A DNA stretch of 49,503 nt from Bradyrhizobium sp. GTDB lineage: Bacteria > Pseudomonadota > Alphaproteobacteria > Rhizobiales > Xanthobacteraceae. Below the pieces are notes generated by a model. The model was not told where the DNA came from. It made no database searches and worked only from the letters and a program-made list of their open reading frames with translations. The position numbers were made by a program, and so were the translations under genes. Numbering within the stretch: the stretch's first letter is position 1; every line of letters begins with the position of its first letter. The stretch spans positions 1-49,503 of the forward strand of contig NZ_JAUYQU010000171.1 in NCBI RefSeq assembly GCF_030697065.1. The letters run 5' to 3'. This document shows positions 42,963 through 49,503 of the stretch, piece after piece.

Positions 42963-44155
42963 CACGCCTCGATGCCGCGCAGCGCCAGTACCGTTTTCAT
43001 CCGCCGCGTCGCCATTTCCGGGTTGGAAAGCAATCCTGCCTGGTCGGCCAGGCGAAACAGCTCGGCCAGATGCAGCGTCGAGCGCGTGCTCTCCTGCCCG
43101 CCGACCATCGTGAAGTGATCCTGATGGCCGTTGAGAAAGGCCATGAACACGATGCCGGTCTTGTAGAACCGGGTCGGCGCCTTGAAGATGTGGCGCGACA
43201 GCGGCACCGTCGGCCCCAGCACGTCGTGGAAGCCGGCCTCGTCGCCGGCCGAAAGCCGCGACAGCGCGTAGGACGCCGCCGGCGCGATGGCGTCGAAGAT
43301 GCCGAGCAGCGCGTGGGAAAAGCCCTGGTCGTCGCCGGCGATCAGTTCGGCGTAATTGAAATCGTCGCCGGTATACATCTTCACATTGTTGTCGAGCCGG
43401 CGGCGCATGTCGATTTCGCGCTGCTTGTCGAGCAGCGAGACCTTGACGCCGTCGACCTTGTTGGCGTTGGCGTTGATGATGCCGACCGCGATATCCATCG
43501 CGGTGTCGAGGTTGTCCGTGCCCCAGTAATTTGCCAGCGCGGGATCGAACATGTCGCCGAGCCAGTGGATGATCACGGGCTGGCGGACTTGCGACAGCAC
43601 GCGGTTATAAACCCTCGCATAATCGTCGGCGCTGCGGCCGAGCTTTGCCAGCGCCCGCGACGCCATCAGGATGATCCGGCCGCCGGCCATTTCGATCGCC
43701 GCGATCTGCTCCTCATAGGCGCGGATGACATCGTCGATGGACTTCGCATCTTCCACCGCGAGGTGATCGGTGCCGGCGCCGGAAAACACCAGCGCGCCGC
43801 CCCTCGCCTTCGCTGCGCGCACCGAGCGCTGGATCAATTCCAGCGAGGTCGGCCAGTCCAGCCCCATGCCACGCTGCGCGGTGTCCATGGCTTCGGCGAC
43901 GCCGAGGCCGAGGTCCCAGATATGCTCGCGGAAGGCAATGGTGCGGTCCCAATCGACCGCCGAAACAAGCCACGGATCGACGTCGGCGAGCGGATCGGAA
44001 ACTACATGCGCCGCGGAGAACGCCACGCGGTTCAACGTGCCCTGAAGCTTCGCAGGAAACCTGCGCGACGCCGCGAGGCGATAGGTTTCGATGCCGCGAT
44101 CCGCTTTCGGCAGCTTCAACTGATACGACGAGAGCGGCATAACCGGCTTGTTCAT
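42962..44155 (-). CDS. DUF993 family dihydrodipicolinate synthase-like protein
   Basis: A 397-residue protein of the DUF993 family, related to DHDPS/N-acetylneuraminate lyase TIM-barrel aldolases but longer (they are about 300 residues). IIHWLGDMFDPAL and VDGVKVSLLDKQRE contain the likely Schiff-base Lys238, in place of the usual GIKDS motif. SGAGTDHLAVEDA lies near residue 125. A retro-aldol cleavage of a 2-keto-3-deoxy sugar acid is the family-based guess. The ATG at 44153-44155 follows the dehydrogenase stop by 10 bases; its stop overlaps the TIM-barrel start. Confidence 0.85.
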   Translation of the reverse strand: MNKPVMPLSSYQLKLPKADRGIETYRLAASRRFPAKLQGTLNRVAFSAAHVVSDPLADVDPWLVSAVDWDRTIAFREHIWDLGLGVAEAMDTAQRGMGLDWPTSLELIQRSVRAAKARGGALVFSGAGTDHLAVEDAKSIDDVIRAYEEQIAAIEMAGGRIILMASRALAKLGRSADDYARVYNRVLSQVRQPVIIHWLGDMFDPALANYWGTDNLDTAMDIAVGIINANANKVDGVKVSLLDKQREIDMRRRLDNNVKMYTGDDFNYAELIAGDDQGFSHALLGIFDAIAPAASYALSRLSAGDEAGFHDVLGPTVPLSRHIFKAPTRFYKTGIVFMAFLNGHQDHFTMVGGQESTRSTLHLAELFRLADQAGLLSNPEMATRRMKTVLALRGIEA

Positions 44156-44165
44156 GATCCTCTCC

Positions 44166-45317
44166 TCACACCTTGATCGGCGCGACATCGACCCAGCGCC
44201 GTTCGCGCCAGCTCTGCAGCGCGCATTCGGCGAGTTGCACGCCCTTGGCGCCTTCCAGCAGCGTAAACTTGTAAGGCGCGTCCTCACAGACATGACGGAT
44301 GAACATTTCCCACTGCTCCTTGAACCCGTTGTCGTAGGAGGTGTTGTCCGGCAGCTTCTGCCAGTCGGCATAAAAATCGTGGGTGCGCTTCTCGTCCGGG
44401 TTCCATACCGGTCGCGGCGTGGCCTGGCGGGCCTGGATCACGCAGTCGGATAGCCCTGCCACCGCCGAGCCGTTGACGCCGTCGACCTGGAAGGTGACGA
44501 GGTCGTCGCGGTAGACCCGCGTCACCCAGGACATGTTGATATGCGCGATGACGCCGCCCTTGAGCTTGAAGGTGGCGTAGGCGGAATCGTCCGCCGTCGC
44601 CCTGTACTTCTGGCCCTTCTCGTCCCAGCGGTCGGGAATATCGGTGGTGCCGAGGCAACTGACGCTTTCGACCTCGCCGAACAGGTTGTCGAGCACGTAG
44701 CGCCAGTGGCAGACCATGTCGAGAATGATGCCGCCGCCGTCCTCGCTGCGATAATTCCACGACGGCCGCTGCGCCTCCTGCCAGTCGCCCTCGAACACCC
44801 AGTAGCCGAATTCGCCGCGCACCGAGAGGATGCGGCCGAAGAAGCCGGAGTCACGCAGGAAGGCCAGCTTCTTCAGGCCCGGCAGGAACAGCTTGTCCTG
44901 CACGGTGCCATGCTTGACGCCCCTGGCGGCGGCGAGCTTGAGCACATCAAGGGCTTCGTCGAGGTTGGTCGCGATCGGCTTCTCGCAATAGACGTGCTTG
45001 CCGGCATGGATCGCCCTGGTCAGCAGCGAGGGCCGCGCCTGCGTGGTCGCGGCGTCGAAGAAAATGGTATCGCTCTCGTCCCGCAGGGCGGCATCGAGGT
45101 CCGTGGTCCAGCGCGTCACGTTGAAGCGTTTGGCCAGTCCCTCGATTTTCCCGGCGTCGCGGCCGACCAGAATCGGATCCGGCATCATGCGATCGCCATT
45201 GCTCAGGCGCACGCCGCCGGAATCCCGGATCGCGACGATCGAGCGGATCAGGTGCTGGTTCAGCCCCATGCGGCCGGTGACACCGTTCATGATCACGCCG
45301 AGGCGGTGCGTCGTCAT
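44166..45317 (-). CDS. Gfo/Idh/MocA family NAD(P)-dependent oxidoreductase
   Basis: A 383-residue dehydrogenase of the Gfo/Idh/MocA family, which oxidises sugar, inositol or related hydroxyls. The Rossmann region is LGVIMNGVTGRMGLNQHLI (atypical GxxGRMG spacing), followed by the family EKP motif at residues 112-114 (HVYCEKPIATNLDEAL). The C-terminal alpha/beta domain includes DGGGIILDMVCHWRYVLDNL with the usual Asp-x3-His pair. The ATG at 45315-45317 overlaps the stop of the enolase-superfamily gene (ATGA). It probably oxidises the sugar substrate or product in this operon's pathway. Confidence 0.92.
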   Translation of the reverse strand: MTTHRLGVIMNGVTGRMGLNQHLIRSIVAIRDSGGVRLSNGDRMMPDPILVGRDAGKIEGLAKRFNVTRWTTDLDAALRDESDTIFFDAATTQARPSLLTRAIHAGKHVYCEKPIATNLDEALDVLKLAAARGVKHGTVQDKLFLPGLKKLAFLRDSGFFGRILSVRGEFGYWVFEGDWQEAQRPSWNYRSEDGGGIILDMVCHWRYVLDNLFGEVESVSCLGTTDIPDRWDEKGQKYRATADDSAYATFKLKGGVIAHINMSWVTRVYRDDLVTFQVDGVNGSAVAGLSDCVIQARQATPRPVWNPDEKRTHDFYADWQKLPDNTSYDNGFKEQWEMFIRHVCEDAPYKFTLLEGAKGVQLAECALQSWRERRWVDVAPIKV

Positions 45318-46717
45318 ATGGATTGCTCCTGCAGGGTTCTTGCTCTTGCTTGTTGAAGCGGCGCCAGCGCCTTCCACTCCGGGTGGACTTTCGAGGCAAA
45401 GCCCGGTGCCGTCAGCGATCCCGTCAGCAGATCGCCGTCATGGATCGACAGCCGTATCCTTTCGCCGTCGCGCCTGTAGAGGTCGGGATGCGCCGACAGA
45501 AACGCTTCCGCCTCGGCCACCGGGGTATCGGCGAACCCGTCGACGTAATGATGGCCGTTTCGCTCGGCATGGGTGACGCCGATCAGCGCGCCGAGTGCCA
45601 GATCCTGCTGCACGCCGAGGCCGGCCTGGCAGGTCAGGTCCTCGCCCGAGATGAAGAAACGCTCGCCATCCGCGCTCCATTTGGCGGCACGCGTGGCATT
45701 GACGATCGACTTGTAGATCCCCTTGCAGGATTTCGAGGAGATGCCGCGATAGCCGAGCGCGCGGGCCGCCGGGAAGGCGTCATAGGAATCATCGGCTTCG
45801 TCGATGATGATGTCGCGCCGGGCCAGTAGACCGAGCGGCGATTGCCTGAAGCTGTCGCGCGGCATCGGCTGCTCGATATACAGCAGGTTTGCCGCGATCG
45901 GTCCCAAGGCGGCATCGGTGTCGAGCCGCTCGACCAGCGCGCCAAGGGCCATCAGGTCGGCATACTGCTCGTTGGCGTCCAGCGTGACGCTGTAGTCATG
46001 CGGCAGCGTCGCCAGTTCATTGCCGATCCGGATCAGCCGCGCCGCATCGGCTTCGGGATCGCCGTTGAGCTTGAGCTTGAAATAGCGGGCGCCGGCGTTC
46101 TCATGCGGGTCGGCGACGCCGCCCCCGCCTTCGATCTGGTCGTCCATGCCGACGGTATGCCGGACCGCGACGCGCTCCAGCCGCTGGCTTCCGCGCAGAA
46201 ATTGCGAGATGTCGTTGTCGCCGATGTCAGGCGACAGCCGCGCATCGATCCCGGCGATATTTTGCGCCATGCCGTCGAAGAAGTTCGCGCCAGTTCCGCG
46301 CAACAACGCATCCAGGATCGCCTTGTCGATTTCGGCCGGCCCGAAACCGGCAGCAAGCGGCGGGATATCCTCTTTCGCGCAGGCCTCGACCTGCGCGGCG
46401 ATGACGGCGGCATGGTGCCCGAATGCGGTATCGAACCCGGATCTCGACAGATAAAGCTCGCGCGCGATCGCCAATGCGCGGCGCAATCCATCGACGGTCT
46501 GTTGCGGCGAAAGATGCGCGCGCTTGTCGAACCATTTCGAGGCCATCATTTCGGCGCCGGCGCCGATCGCAGTACCCCGGCCTTCGATCTCGATCGCGGC
46601 GCGCACGAAGACCTGCACGGAAGAAGTAATGACCGCGCTGCCGAACCGGAACGGCTTGGCAAACGCGATCGGGCGCTCGAAGAATGAAATGTCCCGCACG
46701 GCGATACGTGGCGGCAT
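45314..46717 (-). CDS. Enolase-superfamily (mandelate racemase/muconate lactonizing-like) protein
   Basis: A 467-residue enolase-superfamily protein, longer than usual sugar acid dehydratases (about 380-420). In the barrel, KLK (Lys214, Lys216) closes strand 2; metal ligands are probably Asp247 (TLDANEQ), Glu282 (YIEQP) and Asp306/Glu307 (IIIDEAD); GISSKSCKGIYKS supplies a Lys (329 or 332) on strand 6. Two Lys facing each other recall the muconate-lactonizing subgroup instead of the His/Asp pair of mandelate racemase. The ATG at 46715-46717 follows AGGGGCAGGGA; the first gene of the present operon. The stop of an ABC ATPase relic lies 14 bases before it. Confidence 0.87.
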   Translation of the reverse strand: MPPRIAVRDISFFERPIAFAKPFRFGSAVITSSVQVFVRAAIEIEGRGTAIGAGAEMMASKWFDKRAHLSPQQTVDGLRRALAIARELYLSRSGFDTAFGHHAAVIAAQVEACAKEDIPPLAAGFGPAEIDKAILDALLRGTGANFFDGMAQNIAGIDARLSPDIGDNDISQFLRGSQRLERVAVRHTVGMDDQIEGGGGVADPHENAGARYFKLKLNGDPEADAARLIRIGNELATLPHDYSVTLDANEQYADLMALGALVERLDTDAALGPIAANLLYIEQPMPRDSFRQSPLGLLARRDIIIDEADDSYDAFPAARALGYRGISSKSCKGIYKSIVNATRAAKWSADGERFFISGEDLTCQAGLGVQQDLALGALIGVTHAERNGHHYVDGFADTPVAEAEAFLSAHPDLYRRDGERIRLSIHDGDLLTGSLTAPGFASKVHPEWKALAPLQQARARTLQEQSI

Positions 46718-46731
46718 GATGTCCCTGCCCC

Positions 46732-46872
46732 TTAGTCCAGCGTGCTCTGGGTGAAGAAATGCCTGCGGATGCGCTGCACCGGCTCGGTGAAGACGGGATC
46801 GGCCATGGCGTCGAGCGAGCGCGGCAGCGGCAAGTTGCAGATCGCCGCGATCGAACCCGGCCTTCCCGGGCC
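46732..46872 (-). pseudogene. C-terminal remnant of a nitrate/sulfonate-type ABC ATPase
   Basis: The minus strand reads GRPGSIAAICNLPLPRSL, then DAMADPVFTEPVQRIRRHFF and ends TQSTLD at TAA 46732-46734. This is how SsuB/TauB/NrtC-type ATPases end (SRPGRI..., PLPRPR..., DPxF...Y..IR..L). Upstream of about 46872 the similarity stops, there is no usable start before an in-frame stop near 46930, and Walker motifs are absent. The gene was therefore cut off at its 5' side. Its tight spacing to the enolase-superfamily gene suggests that a transporter once belonged to this operon. Confidence 0.75.
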
Positions 46873-47221
46873 TTTCGGCTCCACCACGCTTCGCTCCCTG
46901 ACCGTTCGTCTCGCCCTTTGTCGGATAAATTAACTTGTTGGATAAATACTGTCTAGGGGGTTTTGGAGTTCAATTGGCGAGGCCCGGCACTGAAACACAG
47001 TCTCCTTCAGGATGGGGCACGCATGCCCATATGTCGAACCGGATCAACTGCTGACGGGGTCGAGAATGGCAGGATTAAATCTTCAACTGTCATCCCGCGC
47101 AGGCGGGGATTCAGTATCACCGGAGTCGTCAGCGAACGCGAGGCCCCGGCGTGCTGGATACCCCGCCTTGCGCGGGGTATGACGGGTTGCTGAGCTGTTC
47201 GATCGCCGTGCCGGCGCGCCG
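46873..47221. other. Gene-free stretch of about 350 bases
   Basis: No coding sequence is supported here. The left part (46873-46990) is the presumed breakpoint beside the ABC ATPase relic and has an AT-rich patch (GATAAATTAACTTGTTGGATAAATAC) with the look of a promoter or horizontally acquired edge. The right part contains the palindromic repeat at 47089-47184. No mobile-element ends or target-site duplications could be recognised. Confidence 0.6.
47089..47184. repeat. Palindromic intergenic repeat, family D
   Basis: Ends GTCATCCCGCGCAGGCGGGG and CCCCGCCTTGCGCGGGGTATGAC are inverted copies, each also a small hairpin. The centre (TTCAGTATCACC) is not paired. It lies after the stop of the small secreted protein gene on the minus strand and could end its transcript. 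Confidence 0.8.
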
Positions 47222-47659
47222 CTAGTAGCAGCGCATGATATTGACGGTCCGCTCCTTGCCGTTGCGGCCGGGAACGGTGACGGTCTCCGCTGGACAACTC
47301 TGCACATAGGGACGGTCGGAAGGCGCGACCATCGGCGGAAACCGGTGCGGCCAATCCCAGGGCACGTCCTGGGTGTAGGTGTAGCGGATGTCGCCGGTGA
47401 TCGATTGATTGACATCAGCCGCCAAGGGCTCGCTATGGGACGGCGGCCCGTAATAGTAGCCGCCGGCGGCCGGCCAGAACGCCCCCGGATGGCTGCGCCG
47501 GTGATGCCCGACGAAAGGGGGACGGGGCATCGAATGCGCCGAAGCCACGCCTGCGCGAGGGGTTGCTTGCGCTGAGCGGGCGAAGGCGTCGTTCGCCGCA
47601 AACATCATCACTGCGAGCCCGAGAGGCCCGATCAAGGTCCGGTACATTCGATACGCCAT
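47222..47659 (-). CDS. Small secreted protein of unknown function
   Basis: A 145-residue protein with an N-terminal signal peptide (basic MAYRMYRT, hydrophobic LIGPLGLAVMMFAAN, probable cleavage after AFA near residue 28). The mature part is rich in Pro, His, Gly and Tyr (FWPAAGGYYYGPP), and the C-terminus has two Cys, in SCPAETVTVPGRNGKERTVNIMRCY read in two pieces (SCPAETVTVP; NGKERTVNIMRCY), which may form a disulfide. No known domain is recognised. The ATG at 47657-47659 follows AGGTGAGTGTC; an in-frame GTG seven codons upstream is an alternative. It stands alone. Confidence 0.75.
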   Translation of the reverse strand: MAYRMYRTLIGPLGLAVMMFAANDAFARSAQATPRAGVASAHSMPRPPFVGHHRRSHPGAFWPAAGGYYYGPPSHSEPLAADVNQSITGDIRYTYTQDVPWDWPHRFPPMVAPSDRPYVQSCPAETVTVPGRNGKERTVNIMRCY

Positions 47660-47808
47660 GACACTCACCTGACTGTTCACACCCCGGCAGCCCCCCGGAG
47701 AACGCTAGGCCGGACCTCCCGCGCCCACAAATACATAATTAACGTTTGGTTAAGGCGTAATGTTAACGGCGCGGAACCGGTCTCGTTCCGGGTCCTGCCC
47801 GCCCGAAT

Positions 47809-48516
47809 TCACGCCGGCTGCCGGGCCGGCGCGCGGAGCTTCGGCGCCTTGCCCCTGCCGAAGCTGGCCGCCGATTTCCCGGTCAGCGCCGCCAGCACCA
47901 GCGCCACCATATGCGCCAGCCGTTCGTCCTTGGCTTCCTGCTTGAGCAGGTCGCGGCCGAAAATGAAGCTCAGCGTCGCCGAGTTCGACAGATAGAAGAA
48001 GCCCAGCGCAGCGATCGAAATGTAGAGCTGCACCGGGTCCACCGCCACCTTGAAGTCGCCGCTTTCGACGCCGCGCCTCACCACGGTTCGGATCATCTCG
48101 ACGAATGGCGAGTGCATCGATTTGACCTTGGTCGATCGCTTCAGGTGCCGCGCCTTGGCGAGGTTCTCGGTGTTCAGGAGCGCGAGGAATTCCGGATTGC
48201 GGATGAAATAATTCCAGGTGAAGCCGATCAGCCGCTCGATCGCGTCGGGCGGGTCGAGATGTTCGAGATCGAGCCCGCGCTCTTCGGCACGGATCTGCTC
48301 ATAGGCGCCTTCGAGCACCGCGAGGTAGAGATCGTCCTTCTTGCCGACGTGGTAATACAGCATGCGCTTGTTGGCGCCGGCATTGGCCGCGATGCGGTCG
48401 ACCCGCGCGCCGGCCAGGCCATGGGCGGCAAATTCCTGCTTGGCGGCCTCGAGAATGCGAAGCCGCATACCCGCGGGATCGCGCTGCCATTTCGGAGATT
48501 GCGTTGTCTTGGCCAA
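47809..48516 (-). CDS. TetR family transcriptional regulator
   Basis: A 235-residue TetR-type regulator. The helix-turn-helix region is LRILEAAKQEFAAHGLAG, then ARVDRIAANAGANKRMLYYH with the Y-Y-H end of the recognition helix. The C-terminal domain includes DPVQLYISIAALGFFYLSNS and ends in a basic tail (KAPKLRAPARQPA). The likely start is TTG at 48514-48516, giving the family-like LAKTTQSPKWQRDP opening; the only upstream ATG (48562-48564) lies inside a repeat and is less likely. Target genes are unknown; the VOC gene upstream on the same strand is separated by the repeat at 48559-48648. Confidence 0.82.
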   Translation of the reverse strand: MAKTTQSPKWQRDPAGMRLRILEAAKQEFAAHGLAGARVDRIAANAGANKRMLYYHVGKKDDLYLAVLEGAYEQIRAEERGLDLEHLDPPDAIERLIGFTWNYFIRNPEFLALLNTENLAKARHLKRSTKVKSMHSPFVEMIRTVVRRGVESGDFKVAVDPVQLYISIAALGFFYLSNSATLSFIFGRDLLKQEAKDERLAHMVALVLAALTGKSAASFGRGKAPKLRAPARQPA

Positions 48517-48558
48517 GTCAGGTGTCTCGGTGAGAGTTGATTGCGGATGTAGCACAAC

Positions 48559-48648
48559 CGTCATTGCGAGCGAAGCAAAGCAATCCAGCTTTCTCGCAAC
48601 AGTCAGCAAGCTGAATCGCTTCGTCCCCTGCGACTCCTTGCCATGACG
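48559..48648. repeat. Palindromic intergenic repeat, family A, third copy
   Basis: CGTCATTGCGAGCGAAGC at the left and a decayed GACTCCTTGCCATGACG at the right form the same kind of inverted structure as at 1899-1983 and 6738-6823; inner arms GCAATCCAGC and GCTGAATCGC are less well matched than in the other copies. It lies between the VOC gene and the TetR gene. Confidence 0.78.
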
Positions 48649-48655
48649 GTGACGT

Positions 48656-49498
48656 TCACACCGCCGCCGTTCGCTCCACCAGCAGCGTGGGGATGCCGCA
48701 GGTGCCGCTGCGCACGGTGAGCACCCGCGTTCCCGGCTTGCGGCCGGTGCGCACCTCGAAGACCTCGACGCCCGCGGCGGCGAGCCGGGCGCGCGTCGCC
48801 TCGGCATCGGCGACGCGCCAGCTCAGGCCCCACAGCCGGTCACGCGCGGCATCGAGGTCCTTGCCGGGCCGGTGTACGATCTCGACAACGAGGTCGCCGC
48901 AGCGAAAGAACATCAGCCGGCCCCAGTCCGGATGCGAACGGTCGAACCGCATGTCGAGCCCGAGCCGCGCGCCGTATAGCGCGGCCGCCCGTTCGGGATC
49001 CCCGGTCGCGACCACGACATGGTCCATCGCGGTGATCGAGGCGACCTCGGTGCGCACCGACAGCGGGCGCTCCCTGGGCAATTCGAGGAAGAACAGCCGG
49101 ACGCCGCGGGTGGCATCGGTCGCAGCCCGGGTCCGCTTCCACGACAGGGTGGCGCCGGTCTCGGTATCCTGGCTGTCGGCTTCCGCGACCGGCTCGGGTT
49201 TGAGCGACAGCCGCTCCAGCCGGCGATGCATCCTGTCGATATCATTGCTGCGGAAGCACAGGCTGGCCAGCCCTTCGCCCTGTTGTGCGATGACGTTGCG
49301 AATCCGGTCCGCGGTGGCGCCCTCGCCGGACGGCGCCATCAGCTCCAGCGTCATGTTGTCGAGCGTGAACAGCACGCGGTCGGCACCGTCGCCGCTGTTA
49401 CGCCACGCCGGCGTGCGCGCAAACAGGATTTGATAGGCCGCTTCCGCGGCTCCGAGATCGCGCACCAGCACGACGATGTGGTCGAGCCCCGTGATCAT
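48656..49498 (-). CDS. VOC family protein with two glyoxalase-like domains
   Basis: A 280-residue protein of the vicinal oxygen chelate superfamily. Two similar halves start with ITGLDHIVVLVRDLGAAEAAY (residue 2) and ITAMDHVVVATGDPERAAALY (about residue 154), each carrying the beta-strand His typical of the metal site. The second half also has LVVEIVHRPG, supplying a likely Glu ligand. The family includes glyoxalases, dioxygenases and resistance proteins, so the reaction is not defined. The ATG at 49496-49498 is close to the right edge of the window but the gene seems complete. Confidence 0.85.
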   Translation of the reverse strand: MITGLDHIVVLVRDLGAAEAAYQILFARTPAWRNSGDGADRVLFTLDNMTLELMAPSGEGATADRIRNVIAQQGEGLASLCFRSNDIDRMHRRLERLSLKPEPVAEADSQDTETGATLSWKRTRAATDATRGVRLFFLELPRERPLSVRTEVASITAMDHVVVATGDPERAAALYGARLGLDMRFDRSHPDWGRLMFFRCGDLVVEIVHRPGKDLDAARDRLWGLSWRVADAEATRARLAAAGVEVFEVRTGRKPGTRVLTVRSGTCGIPTLLVERTAAV

Positions 49499-49503
49499 GG
49501 GAA

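Noticed and set aside
46873..47221. Insertion sequence ends beside the ABC ATPase relic
   Set aside because: No transposase reading frame, terminal inverted repeats or target duplication could be recognised; only a palindromic intergenic repeat is present.
48517..48564. ATG start for the TetR gene at 48562-48564
   Set aside because: This ATG lies inside the family A repeat and gives an N-terminus without family features; TTG at 48514-48516 fits better.
1..49503. tRNA, rRNA or known riboswitch genes
   Set aside because: No cloverleaf, rRNA-like segment or recognisable riboswitch core was seen on either strand by eye; a dedicated search could not be run.

Overview
The window is high-GC, densely packed chromosomal DNA of a Bradyrhizobium-like alphaproteobacterium (family Nitrobacteraceae). 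This is inferred from the gene families (a paa operon with paaX, a phasin, a class III-type PHA synthase, a CYP102-type fused P450, a WS/DGAT and a DUF6489 protein) and from at least five families of dispersed palindromic intergenic repeats. No rRNA, tRNA, CRISPR array, phage, integrase or insertion sequence is visible. Most genes sit in short co-directional operons, many joined by 4-base ATGA overlaps.

Layout. (1) 1-4263, minus strand: paaX-paaA-paaB-paaC-paaD-paaE, the phenylacetyl-CoA 1,2-epoxidase operon and its repressor; paaE runs off the left edge. paaA carries an in-frame TAA that splits its di-iron site. (2) 4447-9620: an alpha/beta hydrolase, a DUF445 membrane protein, a phasin with a clear terminator and a tandem-repeat promoter region, and a tightly overlapping trio encoding a small PhaE-like protein, PhaC and a GNAT acetyltransferase. 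(3) 9809-14228: another alpha/beta hydrolase and a small glycan module (polytopic GT-C-like membrane protein facing a GT2-GtrA fusion and a methyltransferase). (4) 14318-21450: a self-sufficient CYP102-like P450, an epoxide-hydrolase-like protein, a WS/DGAT acyltransferase, a second copy of the alpha/beta hydrolase and a DUF6489 protein. Regions 2 and 4 together look like storage-lipid and fatty-acid metabolism.

(5) 21566-30588: a DadA-like D-amino-acid dehydrogenase divergent from a complete oligopeptide-type ABC importer (binding protein, two permeases, two ATPases) that ends with a cytoplasmic gamma-glutamyltransferase. This looks like an import-then-cleave operon for gamma-glutamyl peptides. 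(6) 30668-36593: a CnbZ-like protein, then a TetR - membrane fusion protein - RND pump operon with a palindromic operator at the TetR start. (7) 36770-41811: a class I-type P450, a DUF4239-like membrane protein, a 44-codon relic of a second P450, a methyltransferase, a GlxA-type AraC regulator and a YghU-type glutathione transferase.

(8) 42099-46717: a compact four-gene catabolic operon (enolase-superfamily protein, Gfo/Idh/MocA dehydrogenase, DUF993 DHDPS-like aldolase, xylose-isomerase-like TIM barrel) that appears uncharacterised. Just upstream is the C-terminal stub of a nitrate/sulfonate-type ABC ATPase, so this locus seems to have lost its transporter and perhaps its own promoter. (9) 47222-49498: a small secreted protein, a TetR regulator and a two-domain VOC protein.

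Candidates most worth following: the interrupted paaA, the four-gene catabolic operon with its decayed transporter, the phaE-phaC-GNAT coupling, and the gamma-glutamyl import/cleavage operon.
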